A stretch of DNA of 49,382 bases from an uncultured bacterium (GTDB lineage: Bacteria > Planctomycetota > UBA1135 > GCA-002686595): assembly GCA_905480285.1 (NCBI GenBank), contig CAJQPT010000031.1, positions 1 to 49,382 of the forward strand. Direction: 5' to 3'. Shown in pieces: positions 17,224 through 25,093 of the stretch (the first letter of the stretch is position 1; every line of letters starts with the position of its first letter). A program made the position numbers and the translations under genes. The notes under the pieces were generated by a model. It ran no database searches, was not told the DNA's origin, and saw only the letters and a list, made by a program, of their open reading frames with translations.

Positions 17224-17859
17224 TCAGGGGAGGGGAGAGGTCGGTGGCTGGTTCCAGGAGCGGACGCTCCAGAGCCCGGAGCGGTCGCACTCCATCCTAC
17301 CCACATGACCCGTCTTGACCTTGAAGGTGCCCTTCTCGATGGCCTCCTCGAGGGCGCCGGGTACGAGGCCGAGGAACCATCGCAGGAGCCCGTTGCTGCT
17401 GCAGACGAGCACGCGGCTCCCGTGCCTGCCCGAGGCCACCTCCGCGGCGAAGCGGCCCACGCGGGCTCGGACCTCCTCGAGGGACTCCGGCCAGCCAGCG
17501 GACTCGGGCCATTCGCTGCGTTCATTCCAGGCGCGGACCGCAGCATCTCCATGCTCGGCGACGATCTCGTCGGTGGTCCGGCCGCCCCAGCGGCCGTAGT
17601 CCACCTCGTTCAGCGCTGCGTGAACCCCGGGGGCCGGGGCGCCCGCTGTGGCGAGGTGGAGGTGCTCCACCTGCCGCTTCAGGCCGCCGGAGAGAGCGGC
17701 GGAGGGGCACCACTTCGCGCTCGCCAGGGTCTTCGCCAGCGCCCGCGCCTGGGCGCGACCGGACTCCACCAGCGGGAGGTCCTCGCCGCTACCCACCCAG
17801 ATGATCCGGTCTCCCGGCGCGAAGGTGTTGCCGTGCCGAACCAGCAGGAGCTCGGTCAT
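17224..17859 (-). CDS. Histidine-phosphatase-fold protein with altered second histidine
   Basis: A 211-residue protein of the phosphoglycerate-mutase-like superfamily: 'LLVRHGNT' with the phospho-accepting His9, and 'NEVDYGRWGGRTTDEI' with the acid Glu85. The second catalytic His normally lies in an SHG motif; here the matching segment reads 'VLVCSSNGLLRWFLG', with Asn156 at that place. The protein may be a weak or non-classical phosphatase. The ATG overlaps the kdsB stop by four bases. Context suggests envelope or sugar metabolism, but the substrate is unknown. Confidence 0.85.
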   Translation of the reverse strand: MTELLLVRHGNTFAPGDRIIWVGSGEDLPLVESGRAQARALAKTLASAKWCPSAALSGGLKRQVEHLHLATAGAPAPGVHAALNEVDYGRWGGRTTDEIVAEHGDAAVRAWNERSEWPESAGWPESLEEVRARVGRFAAEVASGRHGSRVLVCSSNGLLRWFLGLVPGALEEAIEKGTFKVKTGHVGRMECDRSGLWSVRSWNQPPTSPLP

Positions 17860-18656
17860 CGGGTCCGCCCCTGTTCGTCGATCAACTCGCCGTCCTCCGC
17901 GAGGAGCTGCTCCACGCGTTGGAGATCCTCCGGGCTGTCGATCGCGAGGTGTCGGCGGCCCCGGTAGTCGACCTCGACGACCCGGATCCCCATGCCGTTC
18001 TCGAGGGCCCGAAGCTGCTCCAGGCCCTCGGTCAGTTCGAGCGGGCTCGGCCCCATGGCGATGAACCGCTCGAGGGCTTCGCGGCGGTAGCCGTATAGAC
18101 CAATGTGCCGGAAGGTAGGGGCTCCGCCAGCGGCATCGCGGACGAAGGGGATCATCGCCTTGGAGAAGTAGAGGGCGTTGCCCTCGCGGTCGAACGTGAC
18201 CGTGGTGCCGCCGACCTCGCCGGCCGCCTTGGCCTCTCGCAGCAGCTGTAGTGACCCCTCGTCAAGGCGGGCGGCTGGGGTCACGATCGGTGCGTCGGGC
18301 GTGCGCTCCATCTCACGAACCACCGCCTCGATCACCCAGGGCGGCGTCAGCACCGCGTCGCCCTGCAGATTGATGAGGGCGTCCGGCGGCTCGTCGAGAC
18401 CGAGCGCGGCCGCGTGGACCCGCTCCGTGCCATTTCGACACCCCTCGGGCGTCATGACCGCCTCGCCGCCGAAGCCCAGGACGTGGTCCCGAATGCGCTC
18501 GTCGTCCGTGGCGACGACCACGCGGTCCACGCCTTTCGCCGCCGCCGCGATCTCGTGGACCCGCCGGATGAGCGTGCGACCCGCGACGTCAGCCAGGGGC
18601 TTGCCGGGGAAGCGCGTCGACCCGTATCGCGCCGGGATCACAACGGCGGTCTTCAT
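17856..18656 (-). CDS. kdsB: KdsB, CMP-KDO synthetase
   Basis: A 266-residue 3-deoxy-manno-octulosonate cytidylyltransferase. It begins with '[18 protein letters not shown]', the nucleotidyltransferase signature, then '[10 protein letters not shown]', 'CRNGTERV', '[12 protein letters not shown]' and '[14 protein letters not shown]'. It activates KDO for lipid A core assembly, so its presence implies an LPS-type outer membrane. ATG 18656 fits the family N-terminus; an open extension to 18707 overlaps the SEC-C gene. Both ends overlap neighbours by four bases, so it is in a tightly coupled operon. Confidence 0.94.
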   Translation of the reverse strand: MKTAVVIPARYGSTRFPGKPLADVAGRTLIRRVHEIAAAAKGVDRVVVATDDERIRDHVLGFGGEAVMTPEGCRNGTERVHAAALGLDEPPDALINLQGDAVLTPPWVIEAVVREMERTPDAPIVTPAARLDEGSLQLLREAKAAGEVGGTTVTFDREGNALYFSKAMIPFVRDAAGGAPTFRHIGLYGYRREALERFIAMGPSPLELTEGLEQLRALENGMGIRVVEVDYRGRRHLAIDSPEDLQRVEQLLAEDGELIDEQGRTR

Positions 18657-19147
18657 GCCGTCTTCCCGTGGCACTTCTTGTACTTCTTGCCGCTCCCGCA
18701 AGAGCACGGGTCGTTCCGGCCGAGCTTGGCAGCGCCGTGCTGGAAGGGCTCTTTGGGGGGCGCGTGACCGTGGCCGTGGGGGTTGGTTCCGGTACGCACC
18801 GTCTGGAGGAACTCATCGATGGTCGACTCGAAGCTCGTCTTGAGCTCGAAGGCGTTGATCACGACCTCCGTGGCCTCCAGGTGCTCGATATAGGCGCGCA
18901 GGACGTCAGGGACCTGCGCTGCAAGCTCCTCTCCGCGCCGGAACCTGCCCGGCAGGAGGTGTCCAAGAGCTCCGTGCATGGCCTGGCCGTCCATCGTCTT
19001 CGGGGCGCTGCCCATGTCGTCGTAGCACACAGAGAGGAAGCGCTCGACGATGGTCCGGACCTCGCTGTCGGTGGCGCCGAGGGCGGCGGCCTGCGGAGAG
19101 TCCATGAAACTCGCCAGGGCGAGCGTGATCGGTTTGCTGGTGGCCAT
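18653..19147 (-). CDS. SEC-C motif protein
   Basis: A 164-residue protein ending in a classic SEC-C zinc motif, '[19 protein letters not shown]' (Cys148, Cys150, Cys159, His160), as found at the end of SecA and in YecA-like proteins. The N-terminal helical part (residues 1-120) is not recognised. A His/Gly-rich linker ('HGHGH') precedes the motif. It may act as a ribosome- or SecB-binding adaptor by analogy, but this is inference. It is the first gene of the operon that runs to dprA. Confidence 0.85.
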   Translation of the reverse strand: MATSKPITLALASFMDSPQAAALGATDSEVRTIVERFLSVCYDDMGSAPKTMDGQAMHGALGHLLPGRFRRGEELAAQVPDVLRAYIEHLEATEVVINAFELKTSFESTIDEFLQTVRTGTNPHGHGHAPPKEPFQHGAAKLGRNDPCSCGSGKKYKKCHGKTA

Positions 19148-19236
19148 GGTGAGGAAGGTAGCACCGTGGGACCCCAGCGAGGGAACTGACGCTTCGCACT
19201 TGGGCTCAAGACCGGTTTCCGTGCATCGTCGAGGTC

Positions 19237-20511
19237 ATGGCAGCGGACCCCGTCCCCACCGGCAGCTTCGACGACCTCGATCTCGGCCCAGCGCTTCGGC
19301 AGGGAGTCGCGGACGCCGGCTTCGTCGAGCTCCGCCCGATTCAAGCCGCCGCGCTGCCCGCGGCGCTCGAGGGCCGTGACGTCCTCGGCCTCGCGCGGAC
19401 CGGGACGGGCAAGACCGCCGCCTTCGCGCTCCCGATCCTGCAGCGCCTCGAGGACCGGCCTGCAGAAGCCGGCCGGCCGAGGGCCCTCGTCCTGGCACCG
19501 ACCCGCGAGCTGGCTCGGCAGATCGAAGGAGACCTCATCGACCTGGGGCGCCACCTCTCGGTGCGCATGGCCGCCGCCTACGGTGGCGTGAAGATCGACC
19601 GGCAGCGGGATGCGCTCGAGGCGGGGTGCGATGTGCTCGTCGCCTGCGCGGGGCGGCTCCTCGACCTCGTTCGGGAGGGGACCTGCGACCTCGGGGATGT
19701 CGAGGTGCTCGTCCTCGACGAGGCGGATCGGCTCCTCGACATGGGCTTCCTCCCGGATGTCCGGCGCATCCTCGAGCGTGTGCCCGATGAGCGCCAGACG
19801 ATGTTCTTCTCGGCGACCATGCCGGAGGCGGTCCAGGCCCTGGCTCAGGGCGTGCTCAAGGAGCCCGAGATCATTGATCTCGGACACACGAGGCCCGCCG
19901 AGACCATCGAGCACTCGCTGCACCCCGTCCGGTCCACGGCGAGATCCAAGCTCCTGCGGACCATCGTGGAGTCGGACGAGGCGGGGAGCGCCATCATCTT
20001 CACGCGCACCAAGCAGCGGGCGAAGCAGGTCGCGAGGCAGCTGGAGAAGCGTGGGCACACCGTGTCCCTGCTCCATGGGGACAAGAAGCAGGGCGCCCGG
20101 GACCGCGCGCTGCAGGGGTTCCGCGACGGGGAGGTCCGCTTCCTCGTGGCGACGGACCTCGCGGCGCGCGGCCTGGACGTCGAGGGGGTGGCGCGGGTCG
20201 TCAACTTCGACGTGCCGCTCGATCCAGACACCTACGTCCATCGGATCGGCCGCACGGGGCGGGCCGACCGATCCGGCGAGGCGGTCACGATCGCCTCGGT
20301 AGAGGAACTTGATCAGGTGCGGGCCATCGAGGCGCGCATCGGCGCCCGGATCCCGCGCAAGTTCCTCCCGACCTTCGCGCCGCTCGACCTCCACGAGCTG
20401 CTCGACGAGGCCGAGAGCCGCAGGCCCCAGCGTCGCGGGGGCGGCCCCCGGCGGCAGGCAACCTCTGGGCCACGGGGGGGCGGGCGTCGGGGCTCCCGCC
20501 GCCGGCGCTGA
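19237..20511 (+). CDS. DEAD-box RNA helicase (RhlE-like)
   Basis: A 424-residue helicase with all main motifs: Q-motif ('GFVELRPIQ'), I ('ARTGTGKT'), Ia ('PTRELA'), II ('DEAD'), III ('SAT'), V ('ATDLAARGLD') and VI ('HRIGRTGRA'). Motif Ib reads 'CAGR' instead of the usual TPGR. The C-terminus (about 385-424) is an Arg/Gly-rich tail typical of RNA-binding. It probably unwinds RNA in ribosome assembly or decay. It is divergent from the SEC-C gene, with an 89-base gap. The RhlE versus other DEAD subfamily assignment is tentative. Confidence 0.94.
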   Translation: MAADPVPTGSFDDLDLGPALRQGVADAGFVELRPIQAAALPAALEGRDVLGLARTGTGKTAAFALPILQRLEDRPAEAGRPRALVLAPTRELARQIEGDLIDLGRHLSVRMAAAYGGVKIDRQRDALEAGCDVLVACAGRLLDLVREGTCDLGDVEVLVLDEADRLLDMGFLPDVRRILERVPDERQTMFFSATMPEAVQALAQGVLKEPEIIDLGHTRPAETIEHSLHPVRSTARSKLLRTIVESDEAGSAIIFTRTKQRAKQVARQLEKRGHTVSLLHGDKKQGARDRALQGFRDGEVRFLVATDLAARGLDVEGVARVVNFDVPLDPDTYVHRIGRTGRADRSGEAVTIASVEELDQVRAIEARIGARIPRKFLPTFAPLDLHELLDEAESRRPQRRGGGPRRQATSGPRGGGRRGSRRRR

Positions 20512-20536
20512 GGTGATACGGTCGACCCTACTCATC

Positions 20537-22003
20537 GTGCTCCAATCGCTCACAAGACCCCTGCGCGCTGCGCTCCTCACCTCGGCGCTCCTCGCCGTCC
20601 CAGCCTGCTCCGTGGGCGACGGGCCGCAGGCTGAGATCCCCTGGCCCCACGAACTCGCGGGCTATGACGACGCGCTCGTCGCCCACCTCGAGGCGGCCCG
20701 TGCCGATGTCCTCTCCCGACCGCGAGAGGCGGATGCCTGGGTGCACCTCGGGATGCTGTTCGAGGCGCACCTGATGCTTCAGCTCGCCGAGGCCTCCTAT
20801 GCGGTGGCGGTGCAGCTGGATGACGGCGATCCTCGGACCTGGTACCGACTCGCGGTGATGCAGGGCAAGAACGGCAATGTCGAGGCGGCCCTTGGTTCGT
20901 ACGAACGGCTCGAATCGCTGGAAGACTACGGTCCGGGCTGGCGGCGGAAGGGCTGGTTGCTGCTCGGCGCAGGGCAGCCCCGGGAAGCCTCGTACGCGTT
21001 TGAACGCGCCGAGGCTCTGAGCCCTGGGGACCCTGTGGCTCACCTCGGCCGCGTCGAGGTCCTCCTTGAGGTGGACAAGCCGGAGGAGGCGCTGGGAACC
21101 CTCGAGTTGATCGGTCCGATCCCTCCGGCGAGCCGAGCGCTCTTCCATCGTCTTCGCGGCCTGGCCCTCTCTCGTCTCTCCAGGTTCGAAGAGGCCGAAC
21201 CAGAGCTCCTGAAGGGCCGGGGCGCCCGCACCTCGGGACCGGACCCCTGGATGAAGGAGGTGGCAGCGCTCAAGGTGGGGGCCTCGGCGATCCTCTTGCA
21301 GGCGAACCGGAAGATCGAGAGCGGCCAGCTCGAGGCTGCGCTGCAGCAGCTGCGGCTGCTCGAGGAGGGGGACCCAGACGATCCGCGTATCTTCGTCCAA
21401 AAGGGGCGCGTGCTCGATCGGCTCGGTGACTGGTCAGGCTCCGCGGCGGCCCTCAGTCGAGCCTCCGAGCTGAGCCCCGACGACCTGGGGTTGGCGTTGG
21501 CTATGGCTTCCGCCATGGTGAAGGCCGGCGAGGTGGACGGCGCGCTCGTCGCCGCGGAGCGCTTGATCGAGCTCGACCCACAGTCGGCGGGCGCCCACGA
21601 GCTTCGGGCGGACCTGTACCTCGGTGAAGGCCGTGGGCAGGACGCCATGGCCGCGGTGGCTCACTCCCGGGAGCTGGGAGTCCAGACGGCATCGCTGGAG
21701 GTGACGGCGGGAAAGGCCGCGCTCGAGATGGGGGACGCCGCCAGGGCTCTACCAGCCTTCGAGGCGGCGATCTCATTGGATCCGGCCAGCGCTGACGGGC
21801 TGGCGGGCAAGGCCCTCGCGGCCCTCGGGCTGGGTGAGGGCGCGGTCGCGACGGCCGCCGTGGAGGGGCTGCGGCGCGTGGATCCGGATCACCCACTGCT
21901 CGGGACCCTCGAGGAGGCGCTCCGAGAAGCGCGCGCGGGGACCTCCGGAGCGTCGCCGACGGACGACATGCTTGACGGCAACCACACGGAGCCAGATCAA
22001 TGA
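20537..22003 (+). CDS. TPR-repeat lipoprotein
   Basis: About 488 residues. The start is uncertain: no ATG fits, and GTG 20537 gives a compact signal ('RPLRAALLTSALLAVPAC') ending in a lipobox-like V-P-A-Cys24; GTG 20513, just after the helicase stop, is an alternative. The mature protein is a chain of TPR units ('AWVHLGMLFEAHLMLQLAEA', 'ALGSYERLESLEDYG', 'AVAHSRELGVQTAS' and others). Such proteins are scaffolds. Its stop overlaps the ATG of the CRTAC1-type gene by four bases, so the two are co-translated and may form a complex at the membrane. Confidence 0.85.
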   Translation: MLQSLTRPLRAALLTSALLAVPACSVGDGPQAEIPWPHELAGYDDALVAHLEAARADVLSRPREADAWVHLGMLFEAHLMLQLAEASYAVAVQLDDGDPRTWYRLAVMQGKNGNVEAALGSYERLESLEDYGPGWRRKGWLLLGAGQPREASYAFERAEALSPGDPVAHLGRVEVLLEVDKPEEALGTLELIGPIPPASRALFHRLRGLALSRLSRFEEAEPELLKGRGARTSGPDPWMKEVAALKVGASAILLQANRKIESGQLEAALQQLRLLEEGDPDDPRIFVQKGRVLDRLGDWSGSAAALSRASELSPDDLGLALAMASAMVKAGEVDGALVAAERLIELDPQSAGAHELRADLYLGEGRGQDAMAAVAHSRELGVQTASLEVTAGKAALEMGDAARALPAFEAAISLDPASADGLAGKALAALGLGEGAVATAAVEGLRRVDPDHPLLGTLEEALREARAGTSGASPTDDMLDGNHTEPDQ

Positions 22004-23655
22004 GGCCTTGCCTGCTCCCGATCCTCTCGGTCGCTCTCGCGGCCTGTTCGGACGACGCCGCGCACCCGGCGGTGAGCCGAACCGGTCCGGTGTGGTTCGT
22101 TGACGAAGGGCTGGAGCGCGGGGTCGACTTCACGCACCGCTCGGGGCACGAGGAGCGCTTTCTGTTTCCCGAGCTGATGGGGGGCGGCGTCGCCCTGTTC
22201 GACAAGGATGGGGACGGTGACCTGGACCTGTTCATGGTGCAGAGCGGATCGCTCGTAAGGCCGGAGGCATCGGACCACCGCCTCTACGAGAATGATGGGA
22301 GCGGGCGCTTCCTCGACGTGACGAGGGCGTCGGGGATCACGCCTGGCGGCTACGGCATGGGCGTGGCCGCCGCGGACTATGACGCGGATGGGGACGTGGA
22401 CCTCTACATCACCTGCGTGGGACCGAACCGGCTCCTGCAGAACGACGGAGGGGGCCGCTTCACCGACGTCACGCACGTGGCCGGCGTGGGCGACGGGTCC
22501 TGGGGGACAAGCGCGGCCTTCGTCGACTTCGATCGCGACGGCCACCTCGACCTCTTTATCACCAACTACGTGGACTGGAGTCTGGCAGGGGAGGAGGACT
22601 GCTTCGACCCTACGGGCCTGCCCGACTACTGCAGCCCGTTGGCCTACAGCGCTCCTTCCGTTGACACGCTCTATCGCGCGAACGGCGACGGGACGTTCCA
22701 GGACGTGACCGCCGCCATGGGGCTGGAGGCCAGCCCGGGAAATGGGCTGGGCGTGGTGACCGGCGACTTTGACGGGGACGGGATGATGGACATCTTCGTC
22801 GCCAACGATCAGATGCCGGACAGCCTCTGGGTCCACGGTGAGGACGGCGGCCTCGTGGATCGCGGGGAGCGTCTCGGTTGTGCGCGAGACCCGCACGGGA
22901 ACCCCCGCGCCGGGATGGGCGTGGACGCTGCTGACGTGGAGGGAGACGGCGACCTCGACCTCCTCGTCGTTCACATGGCGCGGGAGCAAGACGGCTTCTT
23001 TCGGAACCGTGGCGGCGGTTTCGTAGAGGAGACGCGGCAGTCAGGCATCGGGATGGGGACCTTTCGGCGCACGCGCTTCGGGGTGGGCTTCCACGACTTC
23101 AACAACGATGGCTGGCTCGACATCTACGTGGCCAACGGTCGGGTGAATCAGATGATGCCGCCGATCTCGGAAGACGACATCTACGCCGAGCCCAACAGCC
23201 TCCTCGCGGGAACACCCGAGGGCCGCTGGGAATCGGTCGCGCCAGCGGGGGGGACGAGCCCGGCCGTGGAGTTGACCAGCCGCGGGGCTGCCTTCGGGGA
23301 CATCGACGGCGACGGGGGGATTGACGTGGTCGTGGGGAACCGCGACTCGCGGGTTCAGCTGCTCATGAATGTGGCGTGGCAGGGAGGCCAGTGGATCGCC
23401 CTGCGGCTGCTCGATGGCGGCCGTGACGCGCTCGGGGCCACGGCCTCTGTCGAGGTCGACGGCCGCCCACAGCGACGGAGCGTCAAGCCTGGGTACAGCT
23501 ACTGCAGCTCGAGCGATGCGTCCGTTCACTTCGGGCTCGGCGATGAATCGGCGCCGCTCGAGGTCGAGGTGCGCTGGCCGGACGGGGAACTCGAGACCTT
23601 CGGTCCCGTGGCCCCGGGTGGTCGGAGGACTCTGGTGCGCGGGCAGGGGCGCTGA
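22000..23655 (+). CDS. CRTAC1-type FG-GAP/ASPIC-UnbV lipoprotein
   Basis: A 551-residue lipoprotein: signal ending in lipobox 'LAAC' with Cys16. The body is a beta-propeller of FG-GAP repeats with calcium-type loops ('DKDGDGDLDL', 'DYDADGDVDLY', 'DFDRDGHLDLF', 'DFDGDGMMDIF', 'DFNNDGWLDIY', 'DIDGDGGIDVV'). The C-terminus is an ASPIC/UnbV domain ('VKPGYSYCSSSD', 'VEVRWPDGELETF'). The family is abundant in planctomycetes and often paired with TPR proteins, as here; its function is unknown, with adhesion or protein interaction plausible. Confidence 0.9.
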   Translation: MRPCLLPILSVALAACSDDAAHPAVSRTGPVWFVDEGLERGVDFTHRSGHEERFLFPELMGGGVALFDKDGDGDLDLFMVQSGSLVRPEASDHRLYENDGSGRFLDVTRASGITPGGYGMGVAAADYDADGDVDLYITCVGPNRLLQNDGGGRFTDVTHVAGVGDGSWGTSAAFVDFDRDGHLDLFITNYVDWSLAGEEDCFDPTGLPDYCSPLAYSAPSVDTLYRANGDGTFQDVTAAMGLEASPGNGLGVVTGDFDGDGMMDIFVANDQMPDSLWVHGEDGGLVDRGERLGCARDPHGNPRAGMGVDAADVEGDGDLDLLVVHMAREQDGFFRNRGGGFVEETRQSGIGMGTFRRTRFGVGFHDFNNDGWLDIYVANGRVNQMMPPISEDDIYAEPNSLLAGTPEGRWESVAPAGGTSPAVELTSRGAAFGDIDGDGGIDVVVGNRDSRVQLLMNVAWQGGQWIALRLLDGGRDALGATASVEVDGRPQRRSVKPGYSYCSSSDASVHFGLGDESAPLEVEVRWPDGELETFGPVAPGGRRTLVRGQGR

Positions 23656-23738
23656 GGCGCCAGTTCGCGACTCGGTACACCCGCGCAATTCCCGTCGAAC
23701 TCCCCGTGCGGTGTCTGCGTGGATCGGGCTCCTACGGC

Positions 23739-23757
23739 GCGGCCAATCAAAGGCCGC
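23739..23757. other. Perfect inverted repeat upstream of small HEAT-like gene
   Basis: Arms GCGGCC/GGCCGC of 6 bases flank a 7-base AT-rich loop (AATCAAA). It lies 22 bases before the ATG at 23779, just ahead of a strong G-rich ribosome site (GGGGGGGAG). It may be a 5'-UTR hairpin or an operator; no direct proof. Confidence 0.4.
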
Positions 23758-23778
23758 TATCTTCCAGGGGGGGAGACC

Positions 23779-24231
23779 ATGGATACGATCGAGAACCAGA
23801 TCGACGAGTTCCGCTTCGAGGCGGTCGACGGGGCCAAGGTGCGCATCGTCGAGGATATGGCCGTGAACGAGGATGAGAGGGTGATCCCCTTCCTGCTCGA
23901 AGTGCTCGCTGACCCCGATGAGTTCGAGCTCGCTCGGGTCGAGTCGGCGAAGCTCCTCTCCTCGGGCTTCGAGTCCCAAAGAGACCGGATCTGCCAGGTA
24001 CTGGCCGAGGTGATCCGCTCCAGCCATGAGTCGGAGGCGACGTTCATGGCCGCAATGGACGCCGCCAGCGCCTACCACCATCACTCGGCCGAACTTCGAG
24101 AGGCGGTCCAGGAGTCCGATGCCCGGCGCGAGTTACTCCTCCGGGAAGGGGGAGTCGACGGGGGCCGAGCTCTCCGCGATGCAGAGCTCGCGCTCGGGTT
24201 CCTGGACGAGCTCGGCGGCCTCGATCTCTGA
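23779..24231 (+). CDS. Small HEAT-like repeat protein, unknown function
   Basis: A 150-residue soluble protein. Helical segments such as 'ERVIPFLLEVLADPDEFELARVESAK', shown here as 'VIPFLLEVLADPDEFELARV', resemble HEAT repeats. ATG 23779 has a strong upstream purine run (GGGGGGGAG), which decides the start against an ATG at 23719. It has no signal peptide. The C-terminus is acidic. It may be a protein-interaction module; the family is not recognised. Confidence 0.65.
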   Translation: MDTIENQIDEFRFEAVDGAKVRIVEDMAVNEDERVIPFLLEVLADPDEFELARVESAKLLSSGFESQRDRICQVLAEVIRSSHESEATFMAAMDAASAYHHHSAELREAVQESDARRELLLREGGVDGGRALRDAELALGFLDELGGLDL

Positions 24232-24249
24232 ACCCGAATCTGGCGCGCC

Positions 24250-24960
24250 TCAGCCGTCGACGCGGGCGGGCAGCGGCTCTCCCTCGGGAACGAAACTCAT
24301 GGAGAGGGAGTTCACGCAGTGGCGCGTGTTCTTGTCGGTGAACCGCTCTCCGACGAAGACGTGGCCGAGGTGCCCGCCGCAGTGCTGACAGAGGATCTCG
24401 GTCCGCCGACCGTCGGCGTCGGTCTCGTGGCGAACCGCTCCCTCGATCTCATCGTCGAAGCTCGGCCAGCCGCAGTGGGATTCGAACTTGTCCTCCGAGA
24501 GGTAGAGCGCGGCATTGCACTGTCTGCAGATGTAGGTGCCCTTCTCCTTGTTGCCGAGCAGCGCGCCGGTTCCAGGCCGCTCGGTTCCCTTCCTGAGGAT
24601 CACGTACTCCTCGGCGCTGCTGAGTTTGTTGTAGTCGCCTTGGACGGAGTCTTGCATCGGAGATCGGGGGTCAGTGGGGGCGGTCACTTCCTGTGCGGAG
24701 CGGTCCGCGCTCGCCGCGGAGGCGCCGAGCGCGGCGGACTTCGACGGGGCAACGCTGGCGTCGCTCTTGGCATCAGGTCTGGCATCGGGCGTCGCGAGGA
24801 CCACCGCGTCACCGCCCTCGACGACGATGGCCCCCTCGTCCGCCTGCGACGCGGATGCGGGATCCTCAACTGGTCCGGATGAACCCGCCTCAGGGGAGGG
24901 AGCGCAGCAGGCGACGAGGGACAGGGCGAGTAGGCTCGTGAAGGTCTTGAGGCGGCTCAT
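24250..24960 (-). CDS. msrB: Lipoprotein peptide-methionine (R)-S-oxide reductase (MsrB)
   Basis: A 236-residue protein. The signal ends at a lipobox 'LVAC' (Cys18), then a long Ala/Ser/Asp-rich linker (about 20-105). The MsrB domain (about 108-232) has zinc ligands C145/C148 and C191/C194, 'HCGWPSF' with Cys163, and the catalytic Cys215 in 'RHCVNSLSM'. It repairs oxidised methionine in proteins; the lipid anchor puts it outside the cytoplasm. Electrons would have to come from a thioredoxin-like relay that is not in this window. Family call firm. Confidence 0.93.
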   Translation of the reverse strand: MSRLKTFTSLLALSLVACCAPSPEAGSSGPVEDPASASQADEGAIVVEGGDAVVLATPDARPDAKSDASVAPSKSAALGASAASADRSAQEVTAPTDPRSPMQDSVQGDYNKLSSAEEYVILRKGTERPGTGALLGNKEKGTYICRQCNAALYLSEDKFESHCGWPSFDDEIEGAVRHETDADGRRTEILCQHCGGHLGHVFVGERFTDKNTRHCVNSLSMSFVPEGEPLPARVDG

Positions 24961-25011
24961 GTGGGTTTTCCTTGGTCCTCGGCATCATGGGCGACAGCTC
25001 GCCCCATTGGT

Positions 25012-25027
25012 AGCCAGCCATCTGGCT
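25012..25027. other. Hairpin between carboxypeptidase-regulatory-like gene and msrB
   Basis: Perfect arms AGCCAG/CTGGCT with a 4-base loop (CCAT) lie in the 133-base gap between two minus-strand genes, 67 bases after the upstream stop. No T-run follows on the minus strand. It may mark a weak transcript boundary or be chance. Confidence 0.3.
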
Positions 25028-25093
25028 GAAACGGAGCTTCTACAGGGTCAGAACCTGGACCCGAGGCGATCGGGGCTCAGGGGACGATTGAAG

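Noticed and set aside
15973-17967. Long plus-strand open frame across dprA, HEAT and phosphatase genes
   Set aside because: It crosses three genes with clear families on the other strand and has no recognisable motif.
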